Under the pieces are notes generated by a model. The model did no database searches. It was not told the origin of the DNA and worked only from the letters and a program-made list of their open reading frames with translations. The translations under genes and the position numbers were made by a program. From the NCBI GenBank assembly GCA_963971225.1, contig OZ020270.1:27961123-28025122 (forward strand): a stretch of 64,000 nt of DNA, in the 5' to 3' direction. Shown here piece by piece: positions 18,854-30,337 of this stretch. This stretch comes from Melieria omissa (Eukaryota; Arthropoda; Insecta; Diptera; Ulidiidae). Position 1 is the stretch's first letter, and each line of letters begins with the position of its first letter.

Positions 18854-21226
18854 AATGGATAATATACGGTTTTAATCCCCATCTTTTACCGAAGGCTCGC
18901 TTGCAGGCATACAGCGCATTGAGCCCCTTTTTCATTCTTTCCTCAATGTTTCGCTTCCACGAAAGTTTTGAGTCCAGAATTATGCCAAGATATTTGGCCT
19001 CTTTTGATAGTTTCAGGGGATGCCCTTCCACACAGGGAAGAGCAAATTCCTGAATCTTCATTTTCTTGGTGAACAGGACCAGTTCGGTCTTTTCGGGATT
19101 TATCCCTAGATCGTTGTGTCTCGCCCACACTGGCAATTCGGCTAATGAGGATTCCATCAATTCACTGATAGTAGGCAAAAATTTGCCTTGTATCATGATG
19201 ACGATGTCGTCCGCATAGGCCACTATTCTAATGCGTCTTCTCTGAAAGACTCTTAGAATCTCATCCACTACCAACAGCCATAAAAGAGGGGATAGCACCC
19301 CACCTTGGGGTGTTCCCCTTGTGTCTCTCCTTCTGATGGAAGCCGGTCCTATCGTTGAGTTGATTATCCTGTCTTGCAGCATCGTTTCAACCCAACCGAT
19401 GACGAAGCTTTCCACGCTATGTGCACGAAGTGCTCTTGTTATGGCCTCAGTGGTGACATTGTTGAAAGCCCCCCTCTATATCGAGGAAAGCAGCCATTGT
19501 GTACTCCTTTAAGGCCAAAGAATTCTCTATGGGATCTACAACGCTGTGCAGTGCACTGTCTACCGACCTCCCCTGGAGGTAGGCGTGTTGTGCACTACAG
19601 AGTTCAGAAGATAGTCCCCGGTTGTCTCTTATATGTCTGTCCAGTAACCTCTCCAGCGTTTTCAATAAGAATGAGGAGAGGCTGATAGGTCTATAGTCTT
19701 TAGCCGTAGTGTGGCTGGGCTTTCCTGCCTTCGGTATAAAAACTACTTTGACCTCTCTCCACTGCTTTGGAACTACATTCCCTAGTAAGGGATGCCTTAA
19801 AGATGTTTACCAGGGGTTGTAGAATACAGTCTCCGGCCTGTTTTAGCATTGCTGGAATGATACCGTCAGGGCCCGCGGACTTGTAGGGGTCGAACGACCT
19901 TATTGCCCATTCGACCTTATCTTTGTCCACTATTTTGGCGACAGTTTCCGGTGGTGTGGTGGTTCCGAGTTGCTCACGGGGATTATCCGAGTCAGTAGGA
20001 ACCTGACACTGAGGAAAGTGTGCCTCCATTAGAGTCTCAAGCGATTCCTTACTGGACTCTGTCCATGATCCGTCCGGCTTGCGGATGCAGCTAAGAGCGC
20101 AATGCTGCTTAGACAGAACTTTCCTTAGCCTGGACGCCTCATTGACACAGTCTATGGATTCGCAGTAGACTCTCCATGATTCTCTTTTGGCTTTACAAAT
20201 AGCCTTCTTGAAGGAGTTGAAACTGGATCGGTACGCGTCCCAGTCCCTTTCCTCCCCGCTTAGCTTTGCCCTACTGAACAGTCGCCTAGTCTTCTGACGT
20301 AGTAGTCGAAGTTCAGGATTCCACCAGCTGTCGCTGTGCTTCCTCTTGACACGACTTATCGTACAGGAAGACTTAAAAGCAGCGTTCAAAGTTCCCGTTA
20401 GGAGTTCAACCGAGTTCTCAATCGCGCGTTCGTCTGTGACTAGGGCGAAACGTTTCGGCCTCAGTCTTGAACGAACGATGGTCGCGAATTTCTCCCAGTT
20501 TGTACCCCTTGGGTTCAGAGGTGGTGGGGTGCAAGCCGTGTCAAACTTGACATTGAAAAGTATTCGGTTGTGGTCCGAGAAGGAACAGCCGTCCGATACC
20601 TTCCAGTTGTCGACCCTGACGTCGCTTGCCCCGGAAAGTAGAGTCAAATCAATTACCTCTTCCCTGACCCTATTCTGAAAGGTGGGCGTGTTGCCCTTAT
20701 TACAGATAGATAGAGAGGTGGAAAGGATAAATTGAAAAATTGACTCACCTCTAGCGTTGATGTTGCTGCTTCCCCATTGCGTGTGATGGCCGTTGGCGTC
20801 GCAGCCCAGCACCAGCGCGTGCCGTTTCGCACTGGCGAAGCCGACCAGGTCTCGGACCTCCTGGGATGGTGGGTCCAGCTCCTCGTACGGCAGGTACGCT
20901 GACGCCAGAATCAGGCTATGCCCTCCTCTTCGTTCAACCATACCCGCCGTTAGGTCTCCATTGCTGTATTGGGAGAGAAGAAATAGATTAATGTCATTCT
21001 TAACCACTATACAGGCTCGTAACCTACCTTCGGTTGTGGGTTGATATGATTTATATCTACCCGACCCCAATCCAGAAATTTTGGATCTTACAATCCACGG
21101 TTCCTGAATCAGGGCCACATCGATATCCTCCTCCTCCATGAACCTCATCAAGTCGTGGGTTGCTGCTTTGGAGTGATGCAAGTTAATTTGCACCACTCGT
21201 AGCTGTTCCTTCAGTGGCTTGCTCAC
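18854..21226 (-). pseudogene. LOA2 ORF2, N-terminal part: endonuclease and RT
   Basis: From an ATG at 21226 the protein shows the APE endonuclease (QINLHHSKAATHD, IQEPWIV, GCDANGHHTQWG, SDHNRILF). The RT follows (YKSAGPDGIIPAMLK, TPQGGVLSPLLW, AYADDIVI). Two lesions are visible: a frameshift near 19785 and a one-base expansion of a G run near 19471-19477. G splits the frame at 18849. ORF2 overlaps the end of ORF1 by 44 bases, the same arrangement as in LOA1. Confidence 0.9.
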
Positions 21227-22304
21227 GGTTACCCGGAAAACGTGCCTTGATGGAACCCAACCCGAACTTGATGACGCCCGAGCGTTGAATGAGGTGAGTG
21301 TATGACTGACGATCGATAGCGATCGTCAGATCATTTCCCATGCCATTCCTGCTCTTCGTGTTCGTCAGAACTCTCCAATTCTGGACCGCCAGCTCCCTGT
21401 TTTGCACGCCTATAGTCTTCAGCATGGATTCAGCCTCCGGAACCGGGGGCGGAATCCAGACCGAGACTATAGGCCTCAAAGGGAGGATGGATCGGGAGAC
21501 GACCTCTAACTTGGCGCCCGGCCAGAGTTCGCCAAGGCCACCGATTGCGGAACGGATGAAATCTAAAGATTTCCTGTTCCCACAGCCGATGACCTTGACG
21601 CCCTTCTGCCAGCCCGCTCCGTCGAAGACGGTCTCCTCCCCATCAGCCCGAACTATGGCATCCAGAATTTTTGATTCAACAAGCAGCCAGTTGGCGGCCG
21701 AAATTTTCCCGTCGGGATCGTTCCGGTCAATAACAGCTGCTTGCAACTCATTGGGGACGGAAAAACTGGTAGACTGGTGGGTCTTTGGTTTTTTCGCCTC
21801 CTTCTGAGCATCCTCACCGGATCTGGCCCTCTTGGCAGCCTTGCCAGCCTTGGGGGTAGCCGTAGCTGTTTTTGGGCCGTCCCCGGTGATGATCGGCTTG
21901 CTAGTCCTTTTGGCAGCTTGAACAGCAGCAGCCGCAGTATTACCAGCGACCACTGCTGTCTTACCGCTGACTGCGGGAACCGCGCCGGCTGGGTCCTTAG
22001 CAGCCTTGCCACTAGGTTGCCTGTTGGCTGCAGCGTGGACTGCCGTCGCGCTCTCGCCCCCCGCGGGAGCTGCCTTAGGGCCATGTGGGGCCTCAGGTTT
22101 CCCTGGCTCCGCCGATCCGACTGTTGCCGTTTTTCTTTCGAACTTTGCAACAATCTTCTGGTGTTTCTTGATGAGAACTTTGTCCCTGTTTGTCAGGGAC
22201 GACGGTTCCATCAAGCTCATTTTGCGGAGGTACTGAGCTGAACATTTGTAAGCCTTACGTGCTTTCTGATCAGCGGTTCTCTCCTCAGCTTTAGTCTCCT
22301 TCAA
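21183..22304 (-). CDS. LOA2 ORF1 (gag-like), 5'-truncated but open
   Basis: The frame is open from the element boundary for 373 codons. Homology to LOA1 ORF1 includes KHQKIVAKFERK near the start and FDGAGWQKGVKVIGCGN, LPLRPIVSVWIPPP and IKFGLGSIKARFPGN near the end. The linker is Ala/Lys/Pro-rich. The first in-frame ATG is at 22218-22220 (MSLMEP); codons before it suggest the true start was lost with the 5' truncation. The role is RNA binding in the RNP. Confidence 0.8.
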   Translation of the reverse strand: MKETKAEERTADQKARKAYKCSAQYLRKMSLMEPSSLTNRDKVLIKKHQKIVAKFERKTATVGSAEPGKPEAPHGPKAAPAGGESATAVHAAANRQPSGKAAKDPAGAVPAVSGKTAVVAGNTAAAAVQAAKRTSKPIITGDGPKTATATPKAGKAAKRARSGEDAQKEAKKPKTHQSTSFSVPNELQAAVIDRNDPDGKISAANWLLVESKILDAIVRADGEETVFDGAGWQKGVKVIGCGNRKSLDFIRSAIGGLGELWPGAKLEVVSRSILPLRPIVSVWIPPPVPEAESMLKTIGVQNRELAVQNWRVLTNTKSRNGMGNDLTIAIDRQSYTHLIQRSGVIKFGLGSIKARFPGNREQATEGTATSGAN

Positions 22305-22313
22305 AAATGTAGG

Positions 22314-22383
22314 GTTAATATCCTTTACAGAGAAACGACCTCTTTTATACTACCCGGCCTAAAAGCTTCGATGGTATTGTTGG
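22314..22383 (+). pseudogene. Element A fragment: end of protease
   Basis: This 70-base remnant lies between LOA2 and K. It reads SFILPGLKA and then, one frame over, FDGIVGYDFLKE once K is removed. This is the C-terminal protease motif of the 17.6/297 group. It proves that LOA2 and K are two independent insertions in the same gene, separated by about 25 codons. Confidence 0.85.
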
Positions 22384-23465
22384 TGTTCGTTTCGCGGCGG
22401 AGCGGATAAATAAGAATACGTGGTGGGAGTTCGGGTTTGTGTGGTGGTCTTTATTGAACGACGTATAGAGTACAAGTAACAATAGAATACAAGAAACATG
22501 AGACGATACAAACGGCCGAAGCCGGGGAGCAGAAAATAGGGGGAACATGAGTACAAAGGGAAAAGGAAACATTGGGATTGGAGATGGGATCGACGGATCA
22601 CTGAAGACTAGAGTCCGACCGATACCAAATTTTTTGGCCGATGCCGATGCCGATTAATCGGCATCGGCCAATTCTCAGCCGATGCCGATTAATCGGTCAA
22701 AAGGCCGAAAATCGGCCGATGCCGATGCCGATGCCGATGCCGATTCCATAGAAAAAAAAACACGAATGAATTCAATCAAAAACACTGCTTATTTTATAAA
22801 ACTATTACATATATAGTACATTTCATCACAAATTAACAAACAAAAACGAGAAAATAAACAACTAAAAACTAAATAAAATTACAAGAAAATTCAGAATTTA
22901 AATACATTAAACTTAAATTTCCCCCAAATTTATAACACATAAAATAAATATTTCATGAAAATTGCTCATTCTATTTGGCACAAGCAATTAACAAAAGACC
23001 CAATAGCCAATATTGCTGAACAAGGTGTTGATGTAGCAAAAATAGATTAAAAATATCTGTAAAATATTGTCCCCTTAAGTGTTTGTCATAAAATCCAAAC
23101 AAATCTAAGGAGAAACCCCCTAATCAGGCAACACTGGTTTGTGACGTATAATAAAAATGTAATAAATATACAAAGCGAGATATGAAAAAGAAAGACAGTG
23201 CGATTCAGCTGCAAATAAAAACAAACAAGAAATAAAAGCAGGAAAATCTACCAAAAAAAACCGATGTGGCATCGGCCAAAAAAAGCCGATGTGGCATCGG
23301 CCAAAAAAGGCCGAAGCCGATGCCGATGCCGATTCTTTTTTTTTTGGCCGATGCCGATACTAGCCGATGCCGATACCAATTTTATTGGCCGATACTAGCC
23401 GATGCCGATGCCGATGCCGATTAATCGGTCGGACTCTACTGAAGACAGCACAGTACATCTGAACA
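22384..23465 (-). repeat. K 3' LTR, 244 bp, split by MITE J
   Basis: The two parts (22384-22608 and 23447-23465) match the 36332-36575 LTR by eye without a difference once J and one copy of CTGAAGAC are removed. Ends are TGTTC...GAACA. Confidence 0.92.
22609..23438. mobile_element. Element J: hAT MITE with GCCGAT arrays
   Basis: The 15-bp terminal inverted repeats TAGAGTCCGACCGAT and the 8-bp duplication CTGAAGAC (22601-22608, 23439-23446) point to the hAT superfamily. Inside both ends are direct and inverted arrays of GCCGAT and ATCGGC (22639-22742, 23260-23425). The middle (22750-23255) is AT-rich without a coding frame. It sits inside the LTR of K. Confidence 0.92.
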
Positions 23466-23710
23466 TGGCGCCCGCCATTGCAGATTGCAATTAGAAGAAT
23501 GGGTGCCGGGGTCCCGCCCAGGGTTGCGGCGGACGGCTGGCTGGTTTGGCGGTGATGCGCGGTTGCCGTGCTGTATGATGGGCTGCTGGGCCGACGGTTG
23601 GGGAATTCTCGCCAATCAGCGACGACTGAGCACTGGGGAGTGCGCTTGGGGCCTCTTTGCGGGTGATGCTCGGTGCGGGGCAGTCTGGGGGGCAACTGCT
23701 GGGGTGGTCG
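23466..23710 (-). other. K 3' untranslated region
   Basis: GC-rich sequence between the stop of the K tail frame (23711-23713) and the 3' LTR. A pyrimidine-rich run ending TTTTTGCAG lies at about 23718-23728 on the minus strand and looks like a splice acceptor. No donor was identified. No RT or integrase motif is present in any frame. Confidence 0.45.
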
Positions 23711-24020
23711 CTAGCGCCGGATCTGCAAAAAGAGATGTAATTTGTTAGAGATGATCATTTTGAGTTGCCGTCGGAGGAGGAGTGACGGCGCTTGGGACAG
23801 ATCGCGCGGGACCGGCGACTGACTCGAACCCGGGGTTGGGTGCGCTCGAGGTTTGTTGTATGGGGGGGTGCAATGTGGAAATGCGAAGGGGCTGCAGTTT
23901 CCATCAATTGCTGTGCATATTGACCCGTGGCGTCGAGCCAACGCTTGTGTCGTACCCTTTTTCGCGGTCTCATTGGGGGCGATAGCCATCCTGCGGGGGG
24001 CGAAACGTTTGGCAACGAAG
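23711..24020 (-). pseudogene. K gag-protease frame, C-terminal tail of unknown function
   Basis: Continues the protease frame of 30338-31786 when L and one GGGGG duplication are removed. About 100 codons rich in Pro, Ser and Arg lead to a TAG at 23711-23713. I recognise no domain. RT motifs that would be expected here in a BEL/Pao pol are absent. Confidence 0.55.
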
Positions 24021-24025
24021 GGGGG

Positions 24026-24358
24026 TGTTTGGTCATCAGACCAAATGTCTTATACAAGCGGTCTTAATATAGTTAGCCGCCACTGTAGGTCCTACTCTTC
24101 GAATGTGTACATTTTCTATTCTCTTGAAGTTATTATTGTTATTAGTACTTACGAATTGCTTTATATACGAGCTACGGAAAATAAATGCGTTATAAAATTT
24201 TGTAAACCTGTGCAATCAGACGTCTTTTATCATTACACCGACATTAGAAACTTTACGCGTTCCCTTGTTTTTGCAAACCCAACTCGAACCTTTGGGTAAG
24301 AATTAACTTGAACGCATTTCAGTTAATTCCCGAATTGCCAAATCAGGCAATTTGTACA
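24026..24358 (+). repeat. L 5' LTR, 333 bp
   Basis: Begins TGTTTGGTC and ends AATTTGTACA. It matches the 29999-30332 LTR apart from about four substitutions and one T-run length change. Confidence 0.94.
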
Positions 24359-24359
24359 T

Positions 24360-24377
24360 TGGCGGCCGTGAGAGGAC
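24360..24377 (+). promoter_or_regulatory. L primer-binding site
   Basis: TGGCGGCCGTGAGAGGAC starts one base after the LTR. Position and TGG start identify it; the tRNA was not assigned. Confidence 0.65.
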
Positions 24378-24794
24378 ATTTCACATAAGTTGTCCGTGTT
24401 GAACATAAAAAAGGCGCGCTCTAAGTCTAATGTAAAATCATAAACTACCACGGAAAAGTGAAACTTTTTACAAATCAATACGAGTTGGTGAAATCGTGAA
24501 AATTACAATTAAAATACCAAATTGAAAAGTTGCTACATAAACGACTGTACCAGTTTAAACGGTTCATCGTTATATACATAAGGTTATGTAAAAGACATCG
24601 CCTCATCTCGCAAAACTCGCGCTTAGTTGAAGTCACTAAATAAGCAATTGCACATACGCTGCTGTACATAAGCCACTCTATATAAGCCGCGCACAGCGTT
24701 GGGCTCATCGGTTCTCGAGTGCATTTCACATAAATACGCTCACAAATTATTTACATACAGCTCCTGTTCTCATTTTGGCTGAGGTGTGCTTAAC
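24378..24794 (+). other. L leader
   Basis: About 400 bases of 5' untranslated sequence between the primer site and gag. No long frame is present. Confidence 0.5.
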
Positions 24795-25424
24795 ATAAGT
24801 CACACGCAGCTCTTGCAGTGCTGCTCACACTCGCTCGAGGCTAACGTCACAGAGGACTTGCTATGCTGCCTTTTGTCATCAAAAGGCAGCATAACTCGCA
24901 TTAAAAATTTAGTGGAGGCTAACAGTAGTCTTTCAGTGACTGAACTTGAATGTCGATTAGGTATAGTCGACTCATACTATAAACAAGCATGCTACTATCA
25001 GACGCAAATAGAAAGAATTTGTCCATCAGATGGTGGTCGTGCCGACATCGACGAGCTCTACGTTGCTACGAAATGTCGCATATCATCGTTGATGGACGGT
25101 CGCAGGCGCCAAAGCTTTCACGAGCAAACGTTCTCAGTGCCACACTCTGTGTCATCAAACCGACTTCCAAACCTACGTTTACCAAAATTCGATGGCAAGT
25201 ACATTGAATATAAAAACTTTATAAATACTTTCAATAATTTGGTGAATAATGACTCTTATGTACCTATATTCGACAAATTTAATCATTTGCTCTCTTGTCT
25301 GAGTGGTGAAGCGCTTTCTACCGTAAAGGCATTCCAGGTAACAGAAGAGAATTACCCCAAAGCTCTCAGAAGGCTCGAAGAGAGGTACGACAACGACACC
25401 CTAATCTTTTTAGAAAACGTTTAG
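24795..25424 (+). pseudogene. L gag, N-terminal part
   Basis: The protein contains the DUF1759 capsid-like core (LPNLRLPKFDGKYIEYKNF, LSGEALSTVKAFQ). It lacks an in-frame ATG: an in-frame TGA is at 24780-24782 and the best candidate start reads ATA at 24795-24797, consistent with a G-to-A change of ATG. The frame ends at TAG 25422-25424, but gag-pol continues in the same frame right after. The residue before ALFDIPK in relatives is often Gln, so CAG to TAG is likely. Confidence 0.85.
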
Positions 25425-28400
25425 GCGTTGTTTGACATTCCTAAGGCAACTAAACCTGTGCCATCCCAGCTGCGGCAAATCGTGGACACAGTATCAGCAC
25501 TCTATAGCTCGTTACAATCTCTAGGTTCACATGAAAAAATATGTGACGCTATTATCATTCATGTAGCAATGAGCAAAGTGGATTCTGAGACGAAGCGCAA
25601 GTGGGATGAGCACCTTGAATACTCGAAATTACCAGCTTGGGAAGAGTGCCGCACAATGCTGGACAAACGCTGTCAACAACTTAACGCGCAAAACAAGGGC
25701 CATTGTAATACTACAGTGGCGCCCACGCATCATCGCAATCATTCGACCAACGGTGGATTGAGACAGTCATTTCTCACCAAACGAAGTCCTTCAAAGGAGA
25801 TCGTGTGTTCGTTTTGTTCAAAGGTAGGACATGCTATATCTACATGCCAAGGATTCATTGTTCTTCCCGTGAAACAACGCGCACAACAAGTCAAAGAACA
25901 CCATTTATGCTTCAATTGTTTGGCAGGAGGTCATGGTATTGCACAATGCCCATCGAAGTATTCATGTCGCTTTTGCAAACAGCGCCACCATTCGCTACTG
26001 CATGACACTTCAGGAGACGGATCTTCAAATTCATCAACAGGGTTTATGCCCACTGCCACCTCATCCTCATCGGCTGCTGTTCATGCCAGCACAATTGAAC
26101 ATATAGGTTTAGAACCAGCGACTACGAGTCAGGTCATTTTGGCAACGGCACTAATATTGGTCAGAAATGCAGCTGGTGAATTCGAACAATGCAGAGCTCT
26201 TTTAGACTCGTGCTCACAAGTTAATTTTATAACTCAATCACTGTGTAATTCGCTTAATTTAAAGAAGTCTAGAAACAGAATGGACGTTTGCGGAATTTGT
26301 GTGTCATCGCTAAGGGTGTCGTGGAAAACTCAAACAACCTTTCGCTCACGGAGTACTAATTTTGAAGCAGCGCTCGAATTTTTGATAACGAATAAAATTT
26401 CTGGCTATCATCCTGATGAAAACGTTTCAGTGCAAGATTTACAGATACCTGGTAACTTGGACTTGGCTGACCCAGAGTTTCACCGATCTCGCTCAGTGGA
26501 TATGCTCCTTGGTGCAGAAGCCTTTTTCTCACTATTAGCAGTCGGACAAATTCGTCTTGGAGCAAATCTACCAACATTGCAGAAAACATTATTTGGATGG
26601 GTGGTATCAGGTAAATATACCGCCACAGCTAACAACAATAGCCTCTCCTCGCACTGTGTAGCATCTTCTACGTTGGACGCCCTCAGCAGAAACGTCGAAA
26701 AGTTTTGGCAAGTTGAAGAAATTGGAACCAACCAAAAACTCTACACACGAGAAGAACAAGCATGTGAGAACTACTTCGTGAACACAGTAGCAGTTAACAG
26801 CGATGGCAGACTGGTAGTTAGGCTACCATTCAAAGGTGGTATCCACAGTCTTGGGAATTCCAGAGATATCGCACTTCGCCGTTTTATTGCTCTGGAAAAT
26901 AAGTTAAAAAAGGACTTCGACTTGAAACGTCAATATGCGGAATTTTTGAAAGAGTACGAAGCTTTGGGACATATGTCATTAGTCGACAATGTGAATTTTG
27001 ATTCGGTACATTATTTTATTCCTCATCACTGTGTTTTGAAACCAAGCAGTACAACAACTAAGGTGAGGGTGGTGTTTGATGCCTCATGTCGCACAGCATC
27101 ACAAATTTCACTTAACGAATTACTTATGGTTGGCCCTCAAATTCAACATGAGTTACTCATCACTCTTTTAAGATTTCGTTGTCATAGATATGCCATTACG
27201 GCCGACATCACTAAAATGTACAGACAGTTCTTATTGCATCCGGATGATCGCAAGTTCCAGTTAATTCTTTGGCGTGATTCCGAATCAAAACCAATATCGA
27301 CATACATGCTCAATACCGTAACGTATGGCACCGCATCGGCACCATATCTTGCAATTCGTTCGCTACATTACGCTGCAGACACCTATCCACATGGCAACGA
27401 ACTCGGAAAGTCTATAATAAAGACGGATTTTTACGTTGACGATATGCTGAGCGGAGCAGATGATTTTGAAACCGTACGGACCATAAAAACGCAAGTTACA
27501 GAAATTCTGAAATATTTCAAGCTCACACTAGCAAAATGGTATAGCAATCATCCAGACTTTAACGAAGTATTAGCGAGCGTGAAGGATATGCAACATGTAG
27601 ACAATACAACCAGCGCCCTTGGTATCTCGTGGCATACCGGTGAAGATGTGTTCTGCTTTACATTTCGGCCAAAACATATACCTAAATACATAACTAAACG
27701 ATCCATTTTATCACTAACGTCGTCTCTGTTTGATCCGTTAGGTCTTATAAGTCCGCTAATTGTGAAAAGTAAAATCTTACTCCAACGACTTTGGATTTTA
27801 AAATGCGATTGGGATGAATCTGTCCCCCAGGAGGTTGATACCGCGTGGAAAGCAACCTGCTTCGACTTGCAGCAAGTGCCGAAAATACGGATCCCTAGAT
27901 TTGCTCTCATGGCGAATTCAATTGAACTGCAGGTGCATGGGTTTGGAGATGCGTCTGGTCAAGCATATGGATGCTGTATATATTTGCGATGCAAAGACGA
28001 ATTTGAAAATGTCATGGTAAACTTGTTTGCATCGAAGTCACGTGTTGCTCCACTTAAGGTGTGCACATTACCACGACTAAAACTATGTGCCGCACATCTA
28101 CTAGCAAAATTTTGGAATAAAATTAAAGACTATTTGTCATGTAACATTTCAAGCGTCCATTTTTGGTCTGACTCACAAATCACTCTCTATTGGATTCACG
28201 CTCAATCTTCTACTTTCTCCACCTTTGTAGGAAATAGAATCGCCGATATTCAAAATTCGTCTAACAATACAACGTGGAGATATGTTCCTACTGATCACAA
28301 TCCAGCTGATTATATATCCCGAGGCTGCACAGTGCAGGAGCTCTTAGATTCGAACTGGCTGCATGGACCCTCATATCTTCAACGAGATTCATCGCAGTGG

Positions 28401-29971
28401 CCTCCACCATTCAATGACTACTCGCCGGGTGAAGAATACAATGCAGAGAAGCGGAAAACAGTATACATTTGCGAGGTGGTTGAGCAATCATATTTATTGC
28501 AACGTATTCACCAAATTAGCAACTACACAAAATGTTTGCGAGTGGTCGCATTCATGCTGCGACTTTGTTCGAAAAACAAAGTCAACCGCACCGAGTTGCT
28601 CTCTTCAACAGAACTGCAGTGCGCTCTTCATCGGATAGTGTGGATGGTCCAACAACATTACTTTGCACACGAGATTGAATCACTCAAACAAAAGAAAGTA
28701 CTAACTGGAGCGTTCGTGTCGCTTAGCCCGTTTCTTCAAGACTTCGGCGACATCCAACTACTGCGAGTGGGGGGTCGGCTGCGACATGCTAATATTCCCG
28801 AATCTGCGAAGTGGCCGTTCCTGCTGCCTAAAGCTGATCCATTCGTAAAACATATGGTATCACACATACATCGTTCCAACTACCACGCAGGTCCTCGCGC
28901 ACTTGTGGCCCTAATACAACAACAGTTTTGGATAGTAAATTGCCGTACACTGGCACGTCAAGTTGTCCACGACTGTATGCAGTGTGCTCGCTACAAACCA
29001 AAGCTCTTGACACAGGTAATGGGTGATCTGCCAAAGGACCGTGTGATTGGTTGCAGGCCATTTATGGTGACAGGAGTAGACTTCGCAGGCCCAATACCCA
29101 CATACCTAAGGATCCGAGGGAAAACGCCGTACAAGTCATACATTGCAGTGTTTGTATGCTTCTCGACGAAAGCAGTGCATATCGAGGCAGTGACCGATCT
29201 TTCAAGTGACGCATTTATCGCTGCCCTCAAACGCTTCGTGAGCCGACGGGGCTTGCCCTCCAAATTGTATAGTGACAATGCCACCAACTTCGTTGGAGCC
29301 GATGCAAAATTGCGGGAGTTTCGGGAATACTTTCACAACTCAGCGAATATAAGCAAAGTATCTGATTTTTGCTCAACTAATTTTATTGAATTCTCCTTTA
29401 TTCCCCCTAGAGCACCACACTTTGGCGGCCTCTGGGAGGCTGCGTTAAATCTGCCAAATCTCATCTTTACCGTAGTCTATCAAATGCTCGACTGACATTT
29501 GCAGAGCTGACTACTGCCTTGGCTGAAATTGAAGCAGTTTTAAACTCGCGTCCGATTTCTCCATTATCGTCAAGCCCCAACGGTTTGGACGCATTAACGC
29601 CAGGTCATTTTTTAATTGGTGGTCCACTCAGAAGCATCCCCGAACGCGTGAAGTTGGTCAACGATATTGCAAATTTACATCGTTGGCAGAAAATTGCTGC
29701 AGCGAAGGTGCACTTTTGGCAACGGTGGAGCCTTGAATATCTGTATGACCTGCAGAATCGATATCGCTGGCAGCAAACGCAGCAAGATCTTCAAGTCGAC
29801 GATTTCGTACTCATACACGAGGATAATCTACCGCCAATGAAATGGGTCATGGGCCGAGTGATCAATGTTGTTACTGGAACTGACGGGCATGTTCGGGTTG
29901 CAGACATTAAAACAGCTACCACTACGCTACGCCGCCCAATCACGAAATTAGCGCTATTGCCAATAAATTGA
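25425..29971 (+). pseudogene. L pol: gag knuckles, protease, RT, RNase H, integrase
   Basis: After the TAG the frame runs to about 29443 without a stop. In order it gives zinc knuckles (CSFCSKVGHAISTC, CFNCLAGGHGIAQCP, CRFCKQRHHSLLH), a protease with DSCSQVNFI, RT (FIPHHCVLKPSSTTTKVRVV, DFYVDDMLSGA), and an RNase H region (HGFGDASGQAYG, HFWSDSQITLYWI). The integrase catalytic core then follows, with GVDFAGP, YSDNATNF and FGGLWEA (D, D, E). A one- or two-base indel at about 29444 shifts the frame; the C-terminal domain continues to a stop at 29969-29971. All catalytic residues I can place are present. Confidence 0.93.
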
Positions 29972-29998
29972 ACCTAGTGGTTGCAATGTGGGGCGGTA

Positions 29999-30332
29999 TG
30001 TTTGGTCATCAGACCAAATGTCTTATACAAGCGGTCTTAATATAGTTAGCCGCCACTGTAGGTCCTACTCTTCGAATGTGTACATTTTCTATTCCCTTGA
30101 AGTTATTATTGTTATTAGTACTTACGAATTGCTTTATATACGAGCTACGGAAAATGAATGCGTTATAAAATATTGTAAACCTGTGCAATCAGACGTCTTT
30201 TATCATTACACCGACATTAGAAACTTTACGCGTTCCCTTGTTTTTTGCAAACCCAACTCGAACCTTTGGGTAGGAATTAACTTGAACGCATTTCAGTTAA
30301 TTCCCGAATTGCCAAATCAGGCAATTTGTACA
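29999..30332 (+). repeat. L 3' LTR, 334 bp
   Basis: Copy of the 24026-24358 LTR, ending AATTTGTACA before the GGGGG duplication. The preceding bases TGTGGGGCGGTA probably form the polypurine tract. Confidence 0.94.
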
Positions 30333-30337
30333 GGGGG

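Larger units (their letters stand above)
6231..22304 (-). mobile_element. LOA2: LOA-type LINE inserted in element A, split by G
   Basis: On the minus strand the element reads ORF1 (22304 to 21183), ORF2 (21226 onward) and a 3' end at 6231 with CCTAA repeats. It is flanked by AAATGTAGG at 6222-6230 and 22305-22313, a 9-bp target-site duplication. BEL/Pao element G interrupts ORF2 at 7628-18848. The 5' boundary falls inside the ORF1 frame with no ATG and no 5' UTR, so this copy is 5'-truncated, as is common after target-primed reverse transcription. Without its insertions it is about 4.85 kb. Confidence 0.9.
24026..30332 (+). mobile_element. Element L: near-complete BEL/Pao retrotransposon inside K
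   Basis: Two LTRs (24026-24358 and 29999-30332) with TG...CA ends flank a primer site, gag and a long pol frame. The duplication GGGGG lies at 24021-24025 and 30333-30337. By eye the LTRs differ at about five positions. Coding damage is limited to one stop, one frameshift and probably loss of the start codon. The element is about 6.3 kb, a normal BEL/Pao size. Confidence 0.94.

Noticed and set aside
23755..24057. Pro/Arg-rich 100-codon minus-strand frame as a host gene exon
   Set aside because: It crosses the L LTR boundary. The biologically consistent phase is the one that continues K protease after L is excised.
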